A DNA stretch of 64,000 nt from Reticulascus tulasneorum (GCA_001557505.1 LSAX01000010.1:1860001-1924000); one strand, 5' to 3'; positions 34,011 to 47,495 are shown, numbered from the stretch's first letter. The notes: generated by a model not told the origin, from the letters alone. Made by a program: numbers and translations.

Positions 34011-35937
34011 GGGTCCGGTTCCCTGATCCTATCGTTGTAGTTCCAGTCGGTGTTTCCGGAGTGTCATGGTAATGAAGGGGGAAGATAGGAGGACTCCAAG
34101 TTTATGTGGCGATCGCGATTCCGTTAATCAGGGCCGGCGCAGAATTTGCGAACTCGGAAGCTGCGGATTCGAGTCAACGGCCTCAGAACCCAGGTATCTG
34201 AGTCGCGGCAACAGGTTGTTTGGCGAGAGCAAAGATGTAAGCGCTGTCTCCGTGCGAAGGATTTTTTCAAATGTGGGAGCTGCGGCGTTTTGAGGAGAAT
34301 CAAACGTGGAGGTCTTGGGGTCGACGATGGTTAGGACGGATGAGGAATGGCGCTCAAAGGCGCTGCTGCGGGCTAACTAACTAGCTAGTTGTGGCCAGTG
34401 CTTAACACAGGCCTATTATACATGCAGGACATCCATGTCTGTGAGGGACCGTGGTGTGGGAACATCCGATATCAATCACATGGGTCAAAGATGGTTGTGT
34501 GAGTAAGAAACTCGGTTGACGGTTTGGTGGGGACGGCTGAGGTACAGTAGGTATTTTCTTCAATGATTCCTTCTGTTGGTCGAACCGCTGCAGAACAACC
34601 TTGAACTTAAAGTGCTTCCAACTCAGTTCAGTTCCTGTCCCAACTGGTGCCTAGAATAAGGAGCTACTGTGGGTTCCATGCACCGCTAAGTGGGAGCTTT
34701 GGGGATTTGTGTCCAACGGGGTCAGCCTGGCGTTGGATAGAGTTGTGACGGGAGTCTAGACTGTGCCTTGGGCCACTGGCAGGTCGGCTAGGCAGTTTGG
34801 CACGAGTGGACAGTATTTTCCGTGTCCTTGGCTACATTAGCAGCCCCCACACAACCTATATGTGGCCTGTAGCGGACTTTACAGTAGTCGTCCTTGATTA
34901 TGTCCGCCCTCTACAGCCAAGTTCCCCCTCGCTTCTCGACATACGCACGTAGCGCTGAATCAGGGCCCGGCCCCCCGGGACTTCTCGCAGAGTTGGAAGC
35001 TGGGCCGCAAACGTTATAGCAGCCCTTGGAAGCCATTGGTCGAGACGCCGCCTCCAAGATGACAGAAGAGGGGGGAGGTTTGGTCCCATGTCCAAGGACG
35101 CCGGCTAGGGATGTCGCACACGGCGTTATCAGATCGGTCTGGACTCTCAATCTACAAGAGAGCTCCGTTCGTCAGGGGTCCAGCATGGCGCAACACCATG
35201 GAAAGCCACCCGAGGACTCCATGCGCCAACCGAACCAGCGCAATTGGGATTTGAGTTCAAGTCGCCCGGGCCAAACATGAGCTTTACAACGAGGGTTCGG
35301 CCAATTATATCTAATACTCCCTATGCGTTCTCCTGTTATGAAGTGATGTGCTCCAGCAGTTCCCAACACCATGGTGACAAATGATTGATGTGCTGCCCGT
35401 TGGTACCCAGCAGGGAGGTAGGTCATGCACAATTACCCAGTATGGTGGTCCACCAAACGATCTTGACCTCCAAGAACCGGCCTGCGGGACCGTGGCATTG
35501 ACGCAGGTTGCATGCATGTTCTGCAAATCCCTCATGCAGCGGGAGCATTTATTCAGCAGCTCATCCGAGTCTTTAGCGAATCTGGATACGTTTGTCTGGT
35601 TGGGAAAATTAAAATGTCATCTTATCATCGACTAACAAAGCTGGAGATTTGTCAAAACATTTGTGTTTGACCAGGACATGAACTTCCAACAGACAGATTT
35701 TCTATGTCTCCTCCCAACCAACGCACCAAAATTTTGTCCTTCCATGCGCTGAGAAAGAATCTATGGTTCGCAGAATTGCTCAAAGCACCAGGACTAGGCC
35801 AACGACCATGCCGTATAGCAATGCAAATGTAACGCCTGCCAACTCGTGCTTGTAGGAATCACCCCGGACCTGGGGCGGGATTCTAAGGACTTTTGATGCT
35901 GCCGCATAGGTACTGCCAAACGATACCCGAAAGAGGT
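34011..35937. other. Intergenic, methyltransferase promoter and dehydratase 3' flank
   Basis: About 1.9 kb. Short overlapping frames only; no repeat, RNA gene or transposon noticed. The methyltransferase promoter should lie in the first several hundred bases. Confidence 0.45.
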
Positions 35938-37389
35938 TCATGAGGCAACAAATCCGGTGCCGTTGGTCTCAAGCTTCCGCTTCTTAGAGCCGCCCTCCGG
36001 CGACTGGGGCTCATCCGTCACTTCCTCCTTGTCTGGCATGACCTCCAAGCCCGCCACAATAGGGAACGGTGAGAGGACTTGACTGATATCGCCCCACCAT
36101 TTCTCGCCGAACCTCCGATACCACTCGACAGTAATCTTTAAGCCGTCCGCGAAGCTCGTCTTCTGGTCCCAACCAAGCTGGCGCAACTTTGTCCCATCGA
36201 CAGCATATCGGTGGTCATTAAATGGCCGGTCGTGGGTGTACTTGACCCATTTGGTGAATTCGTCCGGGGTATCGTGAGGAATCCCCAGCTCTTTCAACAG
36301 CTTGCTGCATAGCTCCAAGTTGGATATCTCGTCATAAGACCCAACATTGTAGATTTGCCCCATCTGGCCCTTGTGTAGAATCGTATCGAACGCATCGGCC
36401 GCATCTCCTGCAAACAAGTACCGTCGGGTTGGGCTACCGTCACCGTGTAGCACGACTGGCTTGCCCCTGTGCAAGAGACAAGAAAACTTGGGGATTATTT
36501 CTGATGTTTGTCAGTCGAGTTCGAATCCAACCAGTAATCCGGTGGTGAATGCTTACTTTCGGGGAACTGGTGCGGCCCATACACATTGTTACTCCGCACA
36601 ATGATGACCGGAAGCTTGAAGCTTTTCTGATACGACTGCACGAGCATCTCGGCGGCCGCCTTGCTTGCAGCGTAGGGATTGGTCGGGGCCAAGATGCTTG
36701 ATTCGATCAAGTCGTCGTCGTCATCGTTGACCTCGCCATATACCTCGTCTGTTGAGATGTGGATGAACTTCTTGATGCCCACACTCTTGGCACTTTCAAG
36801 TAGTACGTGGGTGCCATAGACGTTGGTATGCGTGAACCCGTACGAGTTGCCGAAGCTCAGGTCAACATGCGACTGGGCTGCAAAGTGGAATATTGTGTCG
36901 ATGTTATATCGCTTGAGGCAGTTGACCACTTCGCTAGGGTTTGTAATGTCCCCGTGGACGAATGTGAAGTTTCCCTTTTCGGTGAGGACTCGAGTGTTGT
37001 TCAGGGACGAGCAGTAGTCGAGTTTGTCGAAGGACACGATGTTGTAGGCATCGGGATATGTCAGTGTCAGATGCCGAACAAGCCAGCAGGCACTAAAGTC
37101 TCAATGTCAGCGGGGTCGGGACGATGAATGGGAATTCCCCAAAGTTCATAATCTTACATGAATCCAGCTCCGCCTGTGACCATGATATTCTTCACATCCG
37201 GGAGCGGTTCGAACTTGGTGCTGCCCGTCAAGATTGGCGCTTCCTTCCACACGCCGAAATCTTCAAAGAACTTCCAGTGGCCATTGCTGTAGGCTGTCGC
37301 AGCAGACTGGTTAGCAACCCCATCCAGTTCAGGATTTAACAGCAACAGAGCCTACCTTGAGAGCCACCTTGTCCGTTCTGTTGTGTCAT
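35938..37389 (-). CDS. Nucleotide-sugar 4,6-dehydratase (RmlB-like, extended SDR)
   Basis: Four exons: 37356-37389, 37158-37293, 36557-37092 and 35938-36500; about 422 residues. It is an NAD-dependent dehydratase that turns UDP- or dTDP-glucose into the 4-keto-6-deoxy sugar, the first step toward rhamnose-type sugars. The Rossmann motif is VTGGAGFI, followed across intron 2 by ACWLVRHL. Other signatures: FHFAAQSHVDLSF, STDEVYG with the catalytic Thr-Asp-Glu, YAASKAAAE with the Tyr-x-x-x-Lys pair, and RSNNVYGPHQFPE. SPTRRYLFAGDAADAF follows the last intron. Relative to bacterial RmlB it has about 40 extra N-terminal residues and a C-terminal tail containing KKRKLE. The 3,5-epimerase/4-reductase that would complete UDP-rhamnose synthesis is not in this window. 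Fungal relatives (Botrytis) use UDP-glucose, so I favour that substrate. Confidence 0.9.
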
Positions 37390-40300
37390 AGTCGAAGTCC
37401 GAATGTTCGGTTGCTCGAGTATTTGCGACCGGTACGGCTCCAGGAAATGTGGTAGTCAAGAACAATTGCGGCAGGAGGTTTCGTTTTGCTCAAATGGAGG
37501 CAGAAGAAGAGGAACCCCGATGCAAGGGAGTAGACTTCGCACGCCGTGTAAAGCTGCTGCTTTTGTCAAGCTATCCGGGTATCGATTCTCGACTCTTTCC
37601 ACGCTATGGATCAAGGTGCTAAACGACTAGTTCGAATCCATTGGACCTGATGGGAATGCTTTACTCCTTGTCTAACCCCGCGGTGGCACGTTAAGGGACG
37701 TGAGAATAGGAGGATCGAGGTGGGTGGGAACGGAAAGTAGAGGATGGATTCTATGTTGCCTGCCGTTTTGGCCGAGACATGCAATTACTCGTTCGACTGG
37801 TACACCGCCCCTATGGTGAGGTGGTCTTGATCTCAACCTGGGTACTTATTAGTTGTGTCCTCGGTCGCAGGCTCGCAGACAAGCTTGGTTGCAGGATCAC
37901 GCATAGGCCCTAGCTCGGCAGGGTCTATGCAATAATATATTTCCAGATTGGCCACGCAATGTCGACAAGCAGCTTAGTCTACCTACCTAGGTAGGTACAA
38001 ACGCACATTTCCCTTGAAATTGGGAGGAAAGGCCAGGGCAAATATTCGGGGACCTCTCTGGAGCTAATCAGCATGCCCCCGAGCTGGGGCGTACATGATT
38101 GTGTTGGTTGGTGGGTAGGTACGTAAGGTTGCACTACGTCCTACCTAAGGTCCGTGGAGGTAGCAAAAGTACGTAGGTAGTTTGGTGAATGAGCGCGGCG
38201 GTTGAGTGGGGTGACGGAAAACAGAAAAGTTTGAAACCAAGACGCTTATCCCCTGTGCCTTTCCCGTCTTACGGCATGCCCCGCCCGAAGAGTATTACGA
38301 TTGCTACGTAAGGTAGTACTCGATCACCTCTCACGACTACCTAAGTAACTTACAGCTAATGGCTTAAACATGGCCTCTAATTGCTTATCGGAAAGGCGAG
38401 AGCTTACCAAGAAAGCCGTACGAAATAAGGTAATTGGTGACTTCCATACCAAAGCCAATGCCGACTCTAACTTAACCATATGTATGCCTTCCAGCTCGTC
38501 CAATTCTCTGGCATCGTTTGTATCCAGGCCCGGCCCAGGCTTCTTATGACAAGCCTATGCCCCACCAGCCCGTCCAGATTAATCACGCTTGGGTATGTCT
38601 ACATTCAATAACGTTCAGATGCACACGAACGACGCCAGAATCCTCAGCTCTGCACGAGAACTGTCTGCTCAAATTTCACGAGTCGGTGGGCTAATCGACC
38701 TATCTTGATTGGCATTAACTCGTTCGTGCCAGCGCCAGGAACGGCAATTCGCAATGGCTCCAGAGAACCCCTAGTTTATTGCTTGTGGTGTGGAAGGGAG
38801 CAATCTTGTCCAAAAATATCACCCATCCCTGAAGTCGCTGTGCCTGCACATGGCATGGTGGGTGATCCGAAGAGGAAAAATCAACGTTTAGAGAGCAGCT
38901 GAATTTTGAGAGTGGTCGCATTCACCCGCACAGACGCATTATGTAATTGCTCCAAGGCATTTCGCTGGCTATGCTCATGAAATCTCATAGGGGCGAATTT
39001 CCAGAACACGAGAAGGGCAGGGTCAATGAGTCGTGTCGGCGGCCAAGTGGTCAAAAGCGACGCCGTCAAGGTATACGAGCCAGAATGGCACAGGGCTTCA
39101 TACGAGTCCTTTGGGAACGGAGGTGGGCCGGCCCCATTGGATGACGACGAGAGCAACGCGTTCAGGCGCAACTGCTTGGCTATTATGAGCTAGGCATTAA
39201 GCCCGTACCAACTGACTGTAACAAAGTCAGTTTGCGAATGGTGGGTAGCTTTGACCATGGGTCAGATATCCAACCACACTACCATTCTGAGTTTGTGGAC
39301 CGTAACAGATCAGAGATACTGTACCTGGAAGGGCATGTTCCGCCAAGATTGGTTTGGTTTGGTGGAGCGGGGTGGTCTCAACATCAGGTGAATTCCATCA
39401 ATGATGTTGCGCAGATCGAGAGGATCCGGGGAATGTCAAGGTTCGCACCTTTCGACGGTCTATCTCCCTTAGCTTGGACGGAGGGTGGTGCCGGGGACAA
39501 TTTCTCCTATCAGAGTTCATTCCAGTGGGCACTTTGTCTAGAAAGATAGGCACCATCCCTCTCCCCAAGATTGTCGCCAGGGCATAATGATCGTCGCCAT
39601 GGGAGTTTCGCACGAAAAGGGAGCGAGGCGGATGATGAACAAGCCAGCATGGCCTATCATGGAGGACACGCGCCTCGCAAGCTCGGACATGGACGGGCCT
39701 TGGATACTCGAGACTATTGTCAACGTCTCGCCGAGATACGTTTGACCAATCCTGTGATAATGTAACGTTTGGAATGCTGTGTGGTAGGGAACGCAAGACA
39801 TTCCCATTGCAAAAGTGCCAGTTTGGAATTCATTAAGCAGGCTGTGTCAATTGCTGGGACTTTGGAGCTGTAGCTGGCCGCCTACTGAAGCAGGACATGG
39901 TCCCATTTCGATGGCCATGCGGCTCCAACCAAGCAAAGATGCCTTGGGATGTTTTCTTTACAAGGTTATGCGGAATGATACCCTACAGGCAAAGATGTCA
40001 AGATGGGGCACAGATTTGAATGAAAGCACCAGGCTCTGCAAGCACCACTGCAAGCACCACTACAAGCACCTCGCATTTTGTATCATGGATGGGCACTTGC
40101 AACTCACCAAGCCAGGAGTGAATTCAAGAAAGCTGGAGCCTAGAGGGGGGGGGGTCGAAGGTCGAGGTGGCTTGGCATTATCGAATGTTACCTTTTTAGC
40201 TAGTTGCTCATTAGTTGTTAACCTTACGAGCTAGGTTTCGACTGGACCCTGTGGGTACGAGTACCTCCCCTGGAATTTGTACCAGCAAACTACTTGGTAC

Positions 40301-40790
40301 CCAACCCGAACATCGTACTCTGCCGCGGTCGGGTGGGGGACCCGGCTCACCCTGGCTTTCATCAATGACCATATTGGACTTCATGTGGCACTGAAACCCC
40401 CCAAAAAGAGGTCCAGTTCGTTCAGCCAGCCAGCCAGCCAGCATGCCCCAGAACCCCTGCCTCCCTTGTGCCGCCCAGCCCGGGGGACTTGCGTACGCCA
40501 ATTATTACTGCTTGAACTGCGGCACGTCGTAGGAAGGAGGGGACACGCTTGCAGTAAGTCCTAAATGTTTCCATGCAATATATCTGCAGATAGTCCACCC
40601 CCCACAAATGCCTCTTGTGGAATCTTACTAACCTCCTCCTCCCTGCGCCATCAGATCTTCGAACACCTCTCCCCCTTCGTCCAACTCGATGGTGGTGTAA
40701 AAAGGCTGTTGACCCTCCCCCAGGTCCCCTTTGTTCGACAACTACTTTCCTATTCCAGTTTCCAAGCCATCACTCTCTACACATCTCACC
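37390..40790. other. Divergent 3.4-kb intergenic region
   Basis: The shared upstream region of the dehydratase (-) and the transporter (+). Short motifs built on CCTACCTAGGTAGG recur (37981-37998, 38118-38150). Near 40027-40065 a CAAGCACCAC unit is repeated three to four times, and (CCAG)4 lies at about 40424-40440. Open frames up to 132 codons show no family resemblance. Confidence 0.45.
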
Positions 40791-42109
40791 ATGTCTTCCG
40801 AAAAGAGCGCCACCCGAACGGATCGAGCGGCATCGTTCGCATCGTCGTCAACCGAGACCGGCACCCTAGAAGAGAGGGAGAAGCTGGTGAGAATGGATGC
40901 CGTGGACGACGATGTCTCCAAATTGAAGTCGCCCGATGATTTGGAGATTGGGGACGATCGGGAGGAAGATGAACTGCTCCCGGAAGTGAACGAGAAGGAG
41001 GAGCCGCCGAAGAGTGGCTTCCGGTCGGCGTTTATATGGATGATCGTGAACACCTTGGCAACTATTGGTATCGTATGTCTTCGACCCATCTGAGTCTCGA
41101 TGGCTTCTTGTTCTAACATTTGCGCCACAGGTGTTCACCAACAAAGCCATCTTCTCGGATCCCTCGTGGAAGCTATGTCAGCTCACGTTCGCGTCCTTCC
41201 ACTTCTTCGTAACGTGGCTCACGCTATTCACACTCTCGAGACCTCAATTCGGCTTCTTTGTCCCCCGCCGCGCATCGATCAAGGACCTGATTCCCCTGTC
41301 GGTCGCCATGTGCCTTAACGTCATCCTGCCGAACCTTTCCCTTGCCTTCTCTTCCGTCACCTTTTATCAGATTGCGCGAATCCTGCTCACACCAACCGTC
41401 GCGATGATGAACTTCGTCCTATACAAAGCAACCCTGCCGCGAAATGCCATCTTTGCCCTGATTCCAGCTTGTCTGGGTGTTGGCATGGTATCCTACTATG
41501 ACTCTCTTCCGAGCAAGGATGCCAATGTCAAGACCACGTCGACGCTTGGTGTCTTCTTCGCCTTCGCCGGGATCTTTGCTTCCTCCCTATATACCGTCTG
41601 GATTGCAAGCTACCACCGCAAGTTGCAGATGTCGAGCATGCAACTCCTGTACAACCAGGCGCCGATTGCCTCGTTCCTCCTCCTCTACGTCATTCCCTTT
41701 GTCGATACTTTCCCAGACTGGGTGACTGTGCCCGTTAACCGCTGGATCATGATCTTGATGGTGAGTAGACAAACAAGACTTGCCTTTGGGAAATCATCAG
41801 CGCTAATAATATATAGTCTGGAGCATTTGCCTCGCTCATCAACATCTCCCAATTCTTCATCATCGCGCAGACCGGCCCAGTTTCGAGTACGGTTGTGGGA
41901 CACTTGAAGACTTGCACCATTGTCGCCCTAGGCTGGATGGTATCCGGACGAGCCATTGGCGACAAGTCGGTTCTCGGCGTTTTCGTGGCCATTGGGGGTA
42001 TTGTTGCGTAAGTCTATCCCCTTTTCATGCATCATAATGCGTTCGCTAACAATCCATGCATAGATACTCGGTAGTTATGCTGCAGCAAAAGCGACAACAG
42101 GGCAAATAA
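40791..42109 (+). CDS. TPT/DUF250-family nucleotide-sugar or triose-phosphate-type transporter
   Basis: Four exons: 40791-41072, 41131-41760, 41817-42007 and 42064-42109; about 382 residues. An acidic, Ser-rich cytosolic N-terminus (about 75 residues) is followed by about ten hydrophobic helices, starting with FIWMIVNTLATIGIVFTNKAIF. Family motifs include NLSLAFSSVTFYQIARILLTP and a C-terminal QTGPVSSTVVGHLKTC. These match SLC35-like transporters of the drug/metabolite superfamily, which exchange nucleotide sugars or phosphorylated sugars across Golgi or ER membranes. The substrate is not predictable. All three introns have clear signals (GTATGT, GTGAGT and GTAAGT donors; CTAAC branch in the last). 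The short last exon ends in a Gln/Lys-rich cytosolic tail. It converges on RPF1. Confidence 0.87.
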
Positions 42110-42423
42110 GAAGCCAGCAAACTTGTGGGAGACTGCTTGTTCTATGTATATAGTTGCTATTGTTTTTTCTTCATCAGGGTATGGTTGGCACGGAGTCAAT
42201 TAGAGCTGGGATTGCACGGTAAATGGTGTACGCGATGATACCTTCATTGAAGGCAGGGATCTGCCTCATCAATTATTAAAAGAGTTTCCTAAGTCACTCG
42301 AACTAACATGGCAAGCATGGTCTTGCTCTGCTTTTGAAGTCCCTCTTGACATCCAGTGTGATTGCATTGAACTCTAGTCACTGCATCCAGTTCTGAAGGG
42401 TATCTCGTTCTAATGCTGCTCGA

Positions 42424-43783
42424 CTACAAGTTGAACATCTTCCTGTCCTTCTCCATCTTTGGTTTCCACTCCCATTGTATAGCATCATCCCCTTCACTAC
42501 CGGCGCGGCCAATTCCTTTGTCTACCCTCCTCAGCTTGAGGGTCATTCTTGGGCCTGGCAACAGTTAGCTAAAGACACTCCCAGATTTTAGTGTATTTTT
42601 CGTGTCGTACCTAGCTCCTGGAGACCCGCTCGAATACCTTCAACTCCTGCAACTTCTTTGCCGTCTGCGCCGACTATGCTTTTCTCAGTAGCCCTTTTCT
42701 CTCGGAAGACATATCTGTGTCTTCGAAGGAAGATGTAATCTCTCTGGTTATGCAAGGTTACTACCTGTCTGCCTTGGAATTCTGGGCGTGGAGGGCTGGA
42801 CTCATGGTTAGCTATGCGGGCATCCAAGATTGAATCGGTACGTACAAGAGAGTTTGAAACAGGCGAGCTGTCAACAGCGCAAGAGGAGTCCTGAAGTTGT
42901 TCAAAAGGATCTCGGGGTAGAAGTTATCAGCTCTTCCATGGCCGGGGATCTTTTTGCCCTCCAGAAAGTTCGATATGGAAAACGTAAACGACGGGCCGGA
43001 CGGCAGGTGGACGACAGTCAGTCCTGTTGGTTGTTTCGAGTCTTCCTTCAGTAAAATGACGGCAGTATACTCGCGGTTGGAGGCGAACCGACATATCTCC
43101 CTCAGCGAGTACTTATGGCCGTATCGGTGAGCGGAGCGGGGCACGTAGTTGCTATGGGGAAAGATGCCGCAGAGCTGGCGGGCCACGTCGTGCAGTGTGG
43201 AGTTGAGGGATGTGGTGATCAGGATCTTAGGTATTGGCGGAGGAGCGTCTGAGAAGAGGGAAGGGAACTTAAGTGCCAAAGAGGCTGGGGTGAGATCCAG
43301 GTTCGTGCTTGTCGTCGACGGTGCCAGACTGCTTTCTCTCCTCGCCCGCTTCTCCTTCTTTTTTTCCAGCGCCTCGCGCCTTTCCTCGTCATCCTCCTCA
43401 CCCGAATCCAACATGCTATCATTCCCGTCGTCATCGTCGTCCTCTCCGTCCACGTCCATAGGCTCCAATTGTGTCGACTCCTCCTGTTCTATCCGCCGTC
43501 GCATGAGCTTTTCAACGTCGACCTGGACGCCGAGGCTGTCGTCGTCCACATCTGCCCATACTCGCTTCGATTCCAATGTTTGGGGCACCTGTTTCGCTAG
43601 TCGAGCTGCTCGGAGCTCGGGGTTCCTGTCCTCCTCCTTCTTCCTTCGGTGCCGCTCCTCGTGGCGTTCTTTGTCTTTCAATTTCTTTTGCTTGACGTAG
43701 AGATCTTTTCTCTTGAGTTTGTTGGAGGTCTTGAGGGATAGCGAGGCGCCGGAAGTGGACCGACTTGACTTTAGGGACCCCAT
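42424..43783 (-). CDS. rpf1: Ribosome biogenesis protein Rpf1 (Brix domain)
   Basis: Three exons: 42846-43783, 42611-42795 and 42424-42554; about 417 residues. It is a nucleolar factor for 60S assembly and 27S pre-rRNA processing. The N-terminal third is highly charged ([24 protein letters not shown] coiled coil, then an acidic DDDDDG patch). The Brix domain begins at about 195 with [15 protein letters not shown] and continues through [20 protein letters not shown] and [20 protein letters not shown]. The C-terminal part ([20 protein letters not shown] and [18 protein letters not shown]) is reached only by splicing. Intron 1 is 50 nt (donor GTACGT, GCTAAC branch, CCAG); intron 2 is 56 nt. Both junctions restore the conserved RLFQTLFPP and QELGPRMT sequences. 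The stop codons of this gene and the transporter are about 315 nt apart. Confidence 0.93.
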
Positions 43784-46700
43784 TGCAGTTGTATGGGAAG
43801 TAGTGTCTCGTCACCACCAAGCTTTTCTATTCCAATTGTTGAAGGTTGGCGATAGTTTGCATCCCGAGCCTGAGAAAACTGATTGGAATTTTTTGGCGGG
43901 GCATTCAAATCCCTGCGGCTGTCGACCAATCATGACCCCACTACGGCTCAATGTCGGACAAGCTTGAAATTTTATGAAGAGTCGCCCACTCGAAGGTATT
44001 GGGAGCTTGCAAGCCTCTATCAAACACGGACGAAGAATATATTAACAGCGAACACGACAACTTCTGAACAGAGACACGCTTGGAGACAAGGTTCCTCTCA
44101 AGTTTGGATCAAAGGAAGATAAGCAAACTCGTAGCCAGAAAGGTAGAAGAGGGATAATGATTATTCAAACAAGCTTCAGCTCGGAAAATGCTGAAGCTAT
44201 CACGTTTCAATATGCTGTATTCGCGAACTGCAACTAATTAGATCCTAGCTCCTTCAAACGGAGTGTTCTCAGGTGGTTCCTTTCTCTCGACTTCTAGAAT
44301 GCCGAGGTTGCTGTGGTCTGGCTAGTCTACCTTATTTGCAAATGCAGAGCTCGAGCACGGCACTGGACATCATTGTTGGGTCTTGAACTGTTAAACATGA
44401 TGCACCCGATTAGAAAGCCAATGAAATGGTGAACTCAAGTAGCCTCATGCCCATATTAGAATGGTGAATTCGATTGACCTATTTGTAGCTGCCTGGGACC
44501 AGGAAGAAGGTCCTCACTGAGTTGGATCATTCATGGCTTGTACCAAGCACGGGGACAGGGAGCTGAGGCAACCCGCCTTGTGGATGCTTGATCCTCACAA
44601 CGGTTTTGGCATTGCCAGTGCGCTGAGGAGCCTAGTGAAGACGAGGATGGCGAGCTTGGCATGATTGCCACAGATGTTCATGATCGCAAGATGTGTTTCC
44701 GGCCATTGGTGATCATCAGCTTGTTACTACGTAGTTCTCGAAACAGGAATACTTCATACCACACTGCACTTTCTAGACAGGCAAACCCGCGTGACTACGT
44801 CAAGGTACAGTATGTATGTAAAGGTTGAGCCTCCCGGCGAATTATGTACACACTTCCGTGGCATCTCTTGGCAGTGACCGGGTGCAAGCATGTCAGCGGC
44901 TAAGTTAGTCGGCCGACAGATGGAGTCTTTCGATTCTGTGACAGGATCCGCGGATTGGAAACAAAATGCTGTCCGTCCCCTCCGTTTCGGGCGATCTGGC
45001 GGTAGGATTTCTTCCAAGTTCTGCGATTCTTCCTACCGTCCTACCGTACAAGGGATTTCTGTTTCTTGCTTGCATCGAGTTATTCTCGGATGAGCAAGGG
45101 TTACAATCTCTTACCCTAGAGGCGATGTTCGTCATATTTAGTGCGTCTATTCGTAAGGGGAGCCACGTTTTGCGGCGAGGCTATACGTGAAACAACAGGC
45201 CTATAATGCATGAGGTTCGGGAGTCGCTGCGGGATGCCATGGAGTGGCGACAGATGCAAGTAGATAGATAGCTTCAAGTGTCAGGTCGGGTGAAGCCGAG
45301 ATGCTAGCCCGATTGCTCCAAGTGCGTACCTAAGGGAGCAGAGCAGGCACGCCAACAATGGGATCAATGATAGCGAGAGCTTCTTTTGTTGTTTCTGTCA
45401 ACTTCCAACAGCACTTCCTCAAAAAGAACAGGATTCGAAACTATTGGCAACCATAGCGCCGTGCAGGCCCGTCCGGCGCAGGTGCCAAGCCTGCAAGGAT
45501 CGAGACGTTTGGCTCGGCTTGGATTTACGATATGCAGGGTTGGGTGACGAGCGCGGGGTCTAATAAGTGGTGGTGGGTGAGATTCTTGAAAGTAAGGGGC
45601 GTTGGGTCAAGCGGTCAGCACAACGGAGCGTTTATGAAGCAATGATCAAGCCGAATCTACCATTTAACCCATTGTCACCTACCGATTACTAATTTGGTGA
45701 AGGTACAATAATAGGCAGGTAGCCAAGCAATTCGCAGGGAAGCTATCTAGAAGTCCCTAATGTCACTTGTCAGATTCTGTGGCGTCTCTGAGACTCAAGC
45801 CACATTCGCAAGAACCCGCTGTAATTACGCAGTGTTTAGGTATGCACAATCATAGACGAAGCAAGCAGGATCCAACCCTGGAGGGTAATGGGTGCCAGGA
45901 AATCCAGAACATCGCGAAGGGATCAACTTTGCAGTAAGTGGGCAGGAGCCGGGTAAGGGATAAGGAGGATGGGGAAGCCCAGCAGGCTTGCTCTGGATTG
46001 ATGGATTGATTTGACAGGAGAGGCTCCTTTATTTTCGCGGGCACACGCTGTAAACCAATGGCTCTGCAGAGTACTTCGCAGTACGAGAGTACCTAGAAGG
46101 TTAGCCCACCTAGGTATGTAATGTGTAATGCGGTTAGTCCTGGCACCATTCGCAGAGCCCTGGAGGTTGAAGATCCACACCCTCCTCTGCCAGCACGCGC
46201 TGCAAGCATCAACCCTTGTTTCTGGTTCCCAAACCTAATGTGCCCCGGGCTTGCGCTTGTTAGGGGGGGTGGGGAGTTTCCAGTGGAGGATGCTGCGGGA
46301 TGTATACAGACAGTGCGGCGGAACTTCTGCTCATGAGATATGGGATTTTCTGCGTTTGGCAAATGATGCACCTGAAAAGGGCCACAATTACGGTCCCCGT
46401 GGTGCAACCACATGCACAGTGCCACGGCGTTATGAAGCCATTTGAGCACTGTAAAAAGACCTGCGGCTTCCCCTCGATCCACTGCCGCCACCACGAAATG
46501 TCCAGACACCCAAACACCACCAAACAAGAAAGTGACCAGGGCCCGACCACCTCCTCCTCCTTCTCCACCAACTCGAATTCCCTCCCTTGCCTTATCACTT
46601 CGCCATTCCTGCCACCACTTCAGTCCTTCTGAATGACTTCGACCTCGCCATAACACCCTCGCCGCCGGTTGTGCTGCGAACTCTGCGAGATTGCGAGAGG

Positions 46701-47495
46701 ATCTACTTGCCTCTCATCAATCACGGATCGAGAATTCACCGAGAACCGATCTGACAGCCTGAATGCGTTTGGCGACTACTGATAGCACATGCTCCCTGCC
46801 CTTCGGCTGATCGACCACAATCCGAATTCAAGCACTCTCCATCGGCCCATTCTGGTCGATTCACCCGCTGCACAATCACATTCGACGTCTGTGGTTAGGC
46901 ACCAGCCTTCCGACCGATCTCGACACCTTGGAGTTGCCAGTTTCCTCACTTTCATTGTTCATTCTCGAGATACCCAGGCGCTCGAAGTCGCCGACCTCCC
47001 TCCAGCATAGCCCACCTTTCCAGTGGCAATCCAGCGGACCAACGAAACATCGCGCGTTCCACATTCCCATTTCTCGTCGACCGCTATCAGGCGCCTACAA
47101 AGCAAAGAGACGGTTTTCAAGGACCAATTGTCCTTCATTGAGTCAAGATGGCGACTCAAAATAGGTATGAATACTTTCATTACAGCCATTATTGCCTTGT
47201 CACCATGTTCGCAGCACTCCTTCGGTGAGGCTGGAAGTGGGGTTAAGATTGACTCCCTTCAATGGCGCATCTGATGCATTGTCCACCGTCTCTCAACCTT
47301 TGGAATCTGCTCGGCTCTACCTCATTGCATCCTCACCTTCGTGTTTGGTGCTCTCTTCCATTCACCGCTCTCCCATGTTTTGCTGGTCTTGAGCTCCAGC
47401 TCGCAGCTCTCTAGTTCTTTGCCCACCACACTCCTTCGTCCCCAGAACTCGCCACGCACCTCCACAATTCATCCTCGGCCGCATCAGCAAGAGCC
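43784..47495. other. Divergent 3.7-kb intergenic region (RPF1 / CLA4)
   Basis: The shared upstream region of RPF1 and CLA4. The first 2.7 kb show no gene on either strand. The last kilobase is a CLA4 leader or promoter rich in C/T and Ser/Pro-like codons and contains several ATGs, each opening a reading frame that stops before the CLA4 start (46633-46653, 46763-46810, 46789-47010, 47148-47228 and one from 47273). Confidence 0.45.

Noticed and set aside
36511..36540. tRNA-like B-box (GAGTTCGAATCC) in the third intron of the dehydratase gene
   Set aside because: No matching A-box, acceptor stem or T-stem pairing around it; it is inside a clear 56-nt spliceosomal intron.
37626..37645. Second TTCGAATCC B-box-like string near 37.6 kb
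   Set aside because: The flanks do not form a T-stem and no cloverleaf could be built.
37981..38150. CCTACCTAGGTAGG-type motifs as possible telomere-like or transposon ends
   Set aside because: They are short, scattered palindromic strings without tandem array, target-site duplications or flanking open frames.
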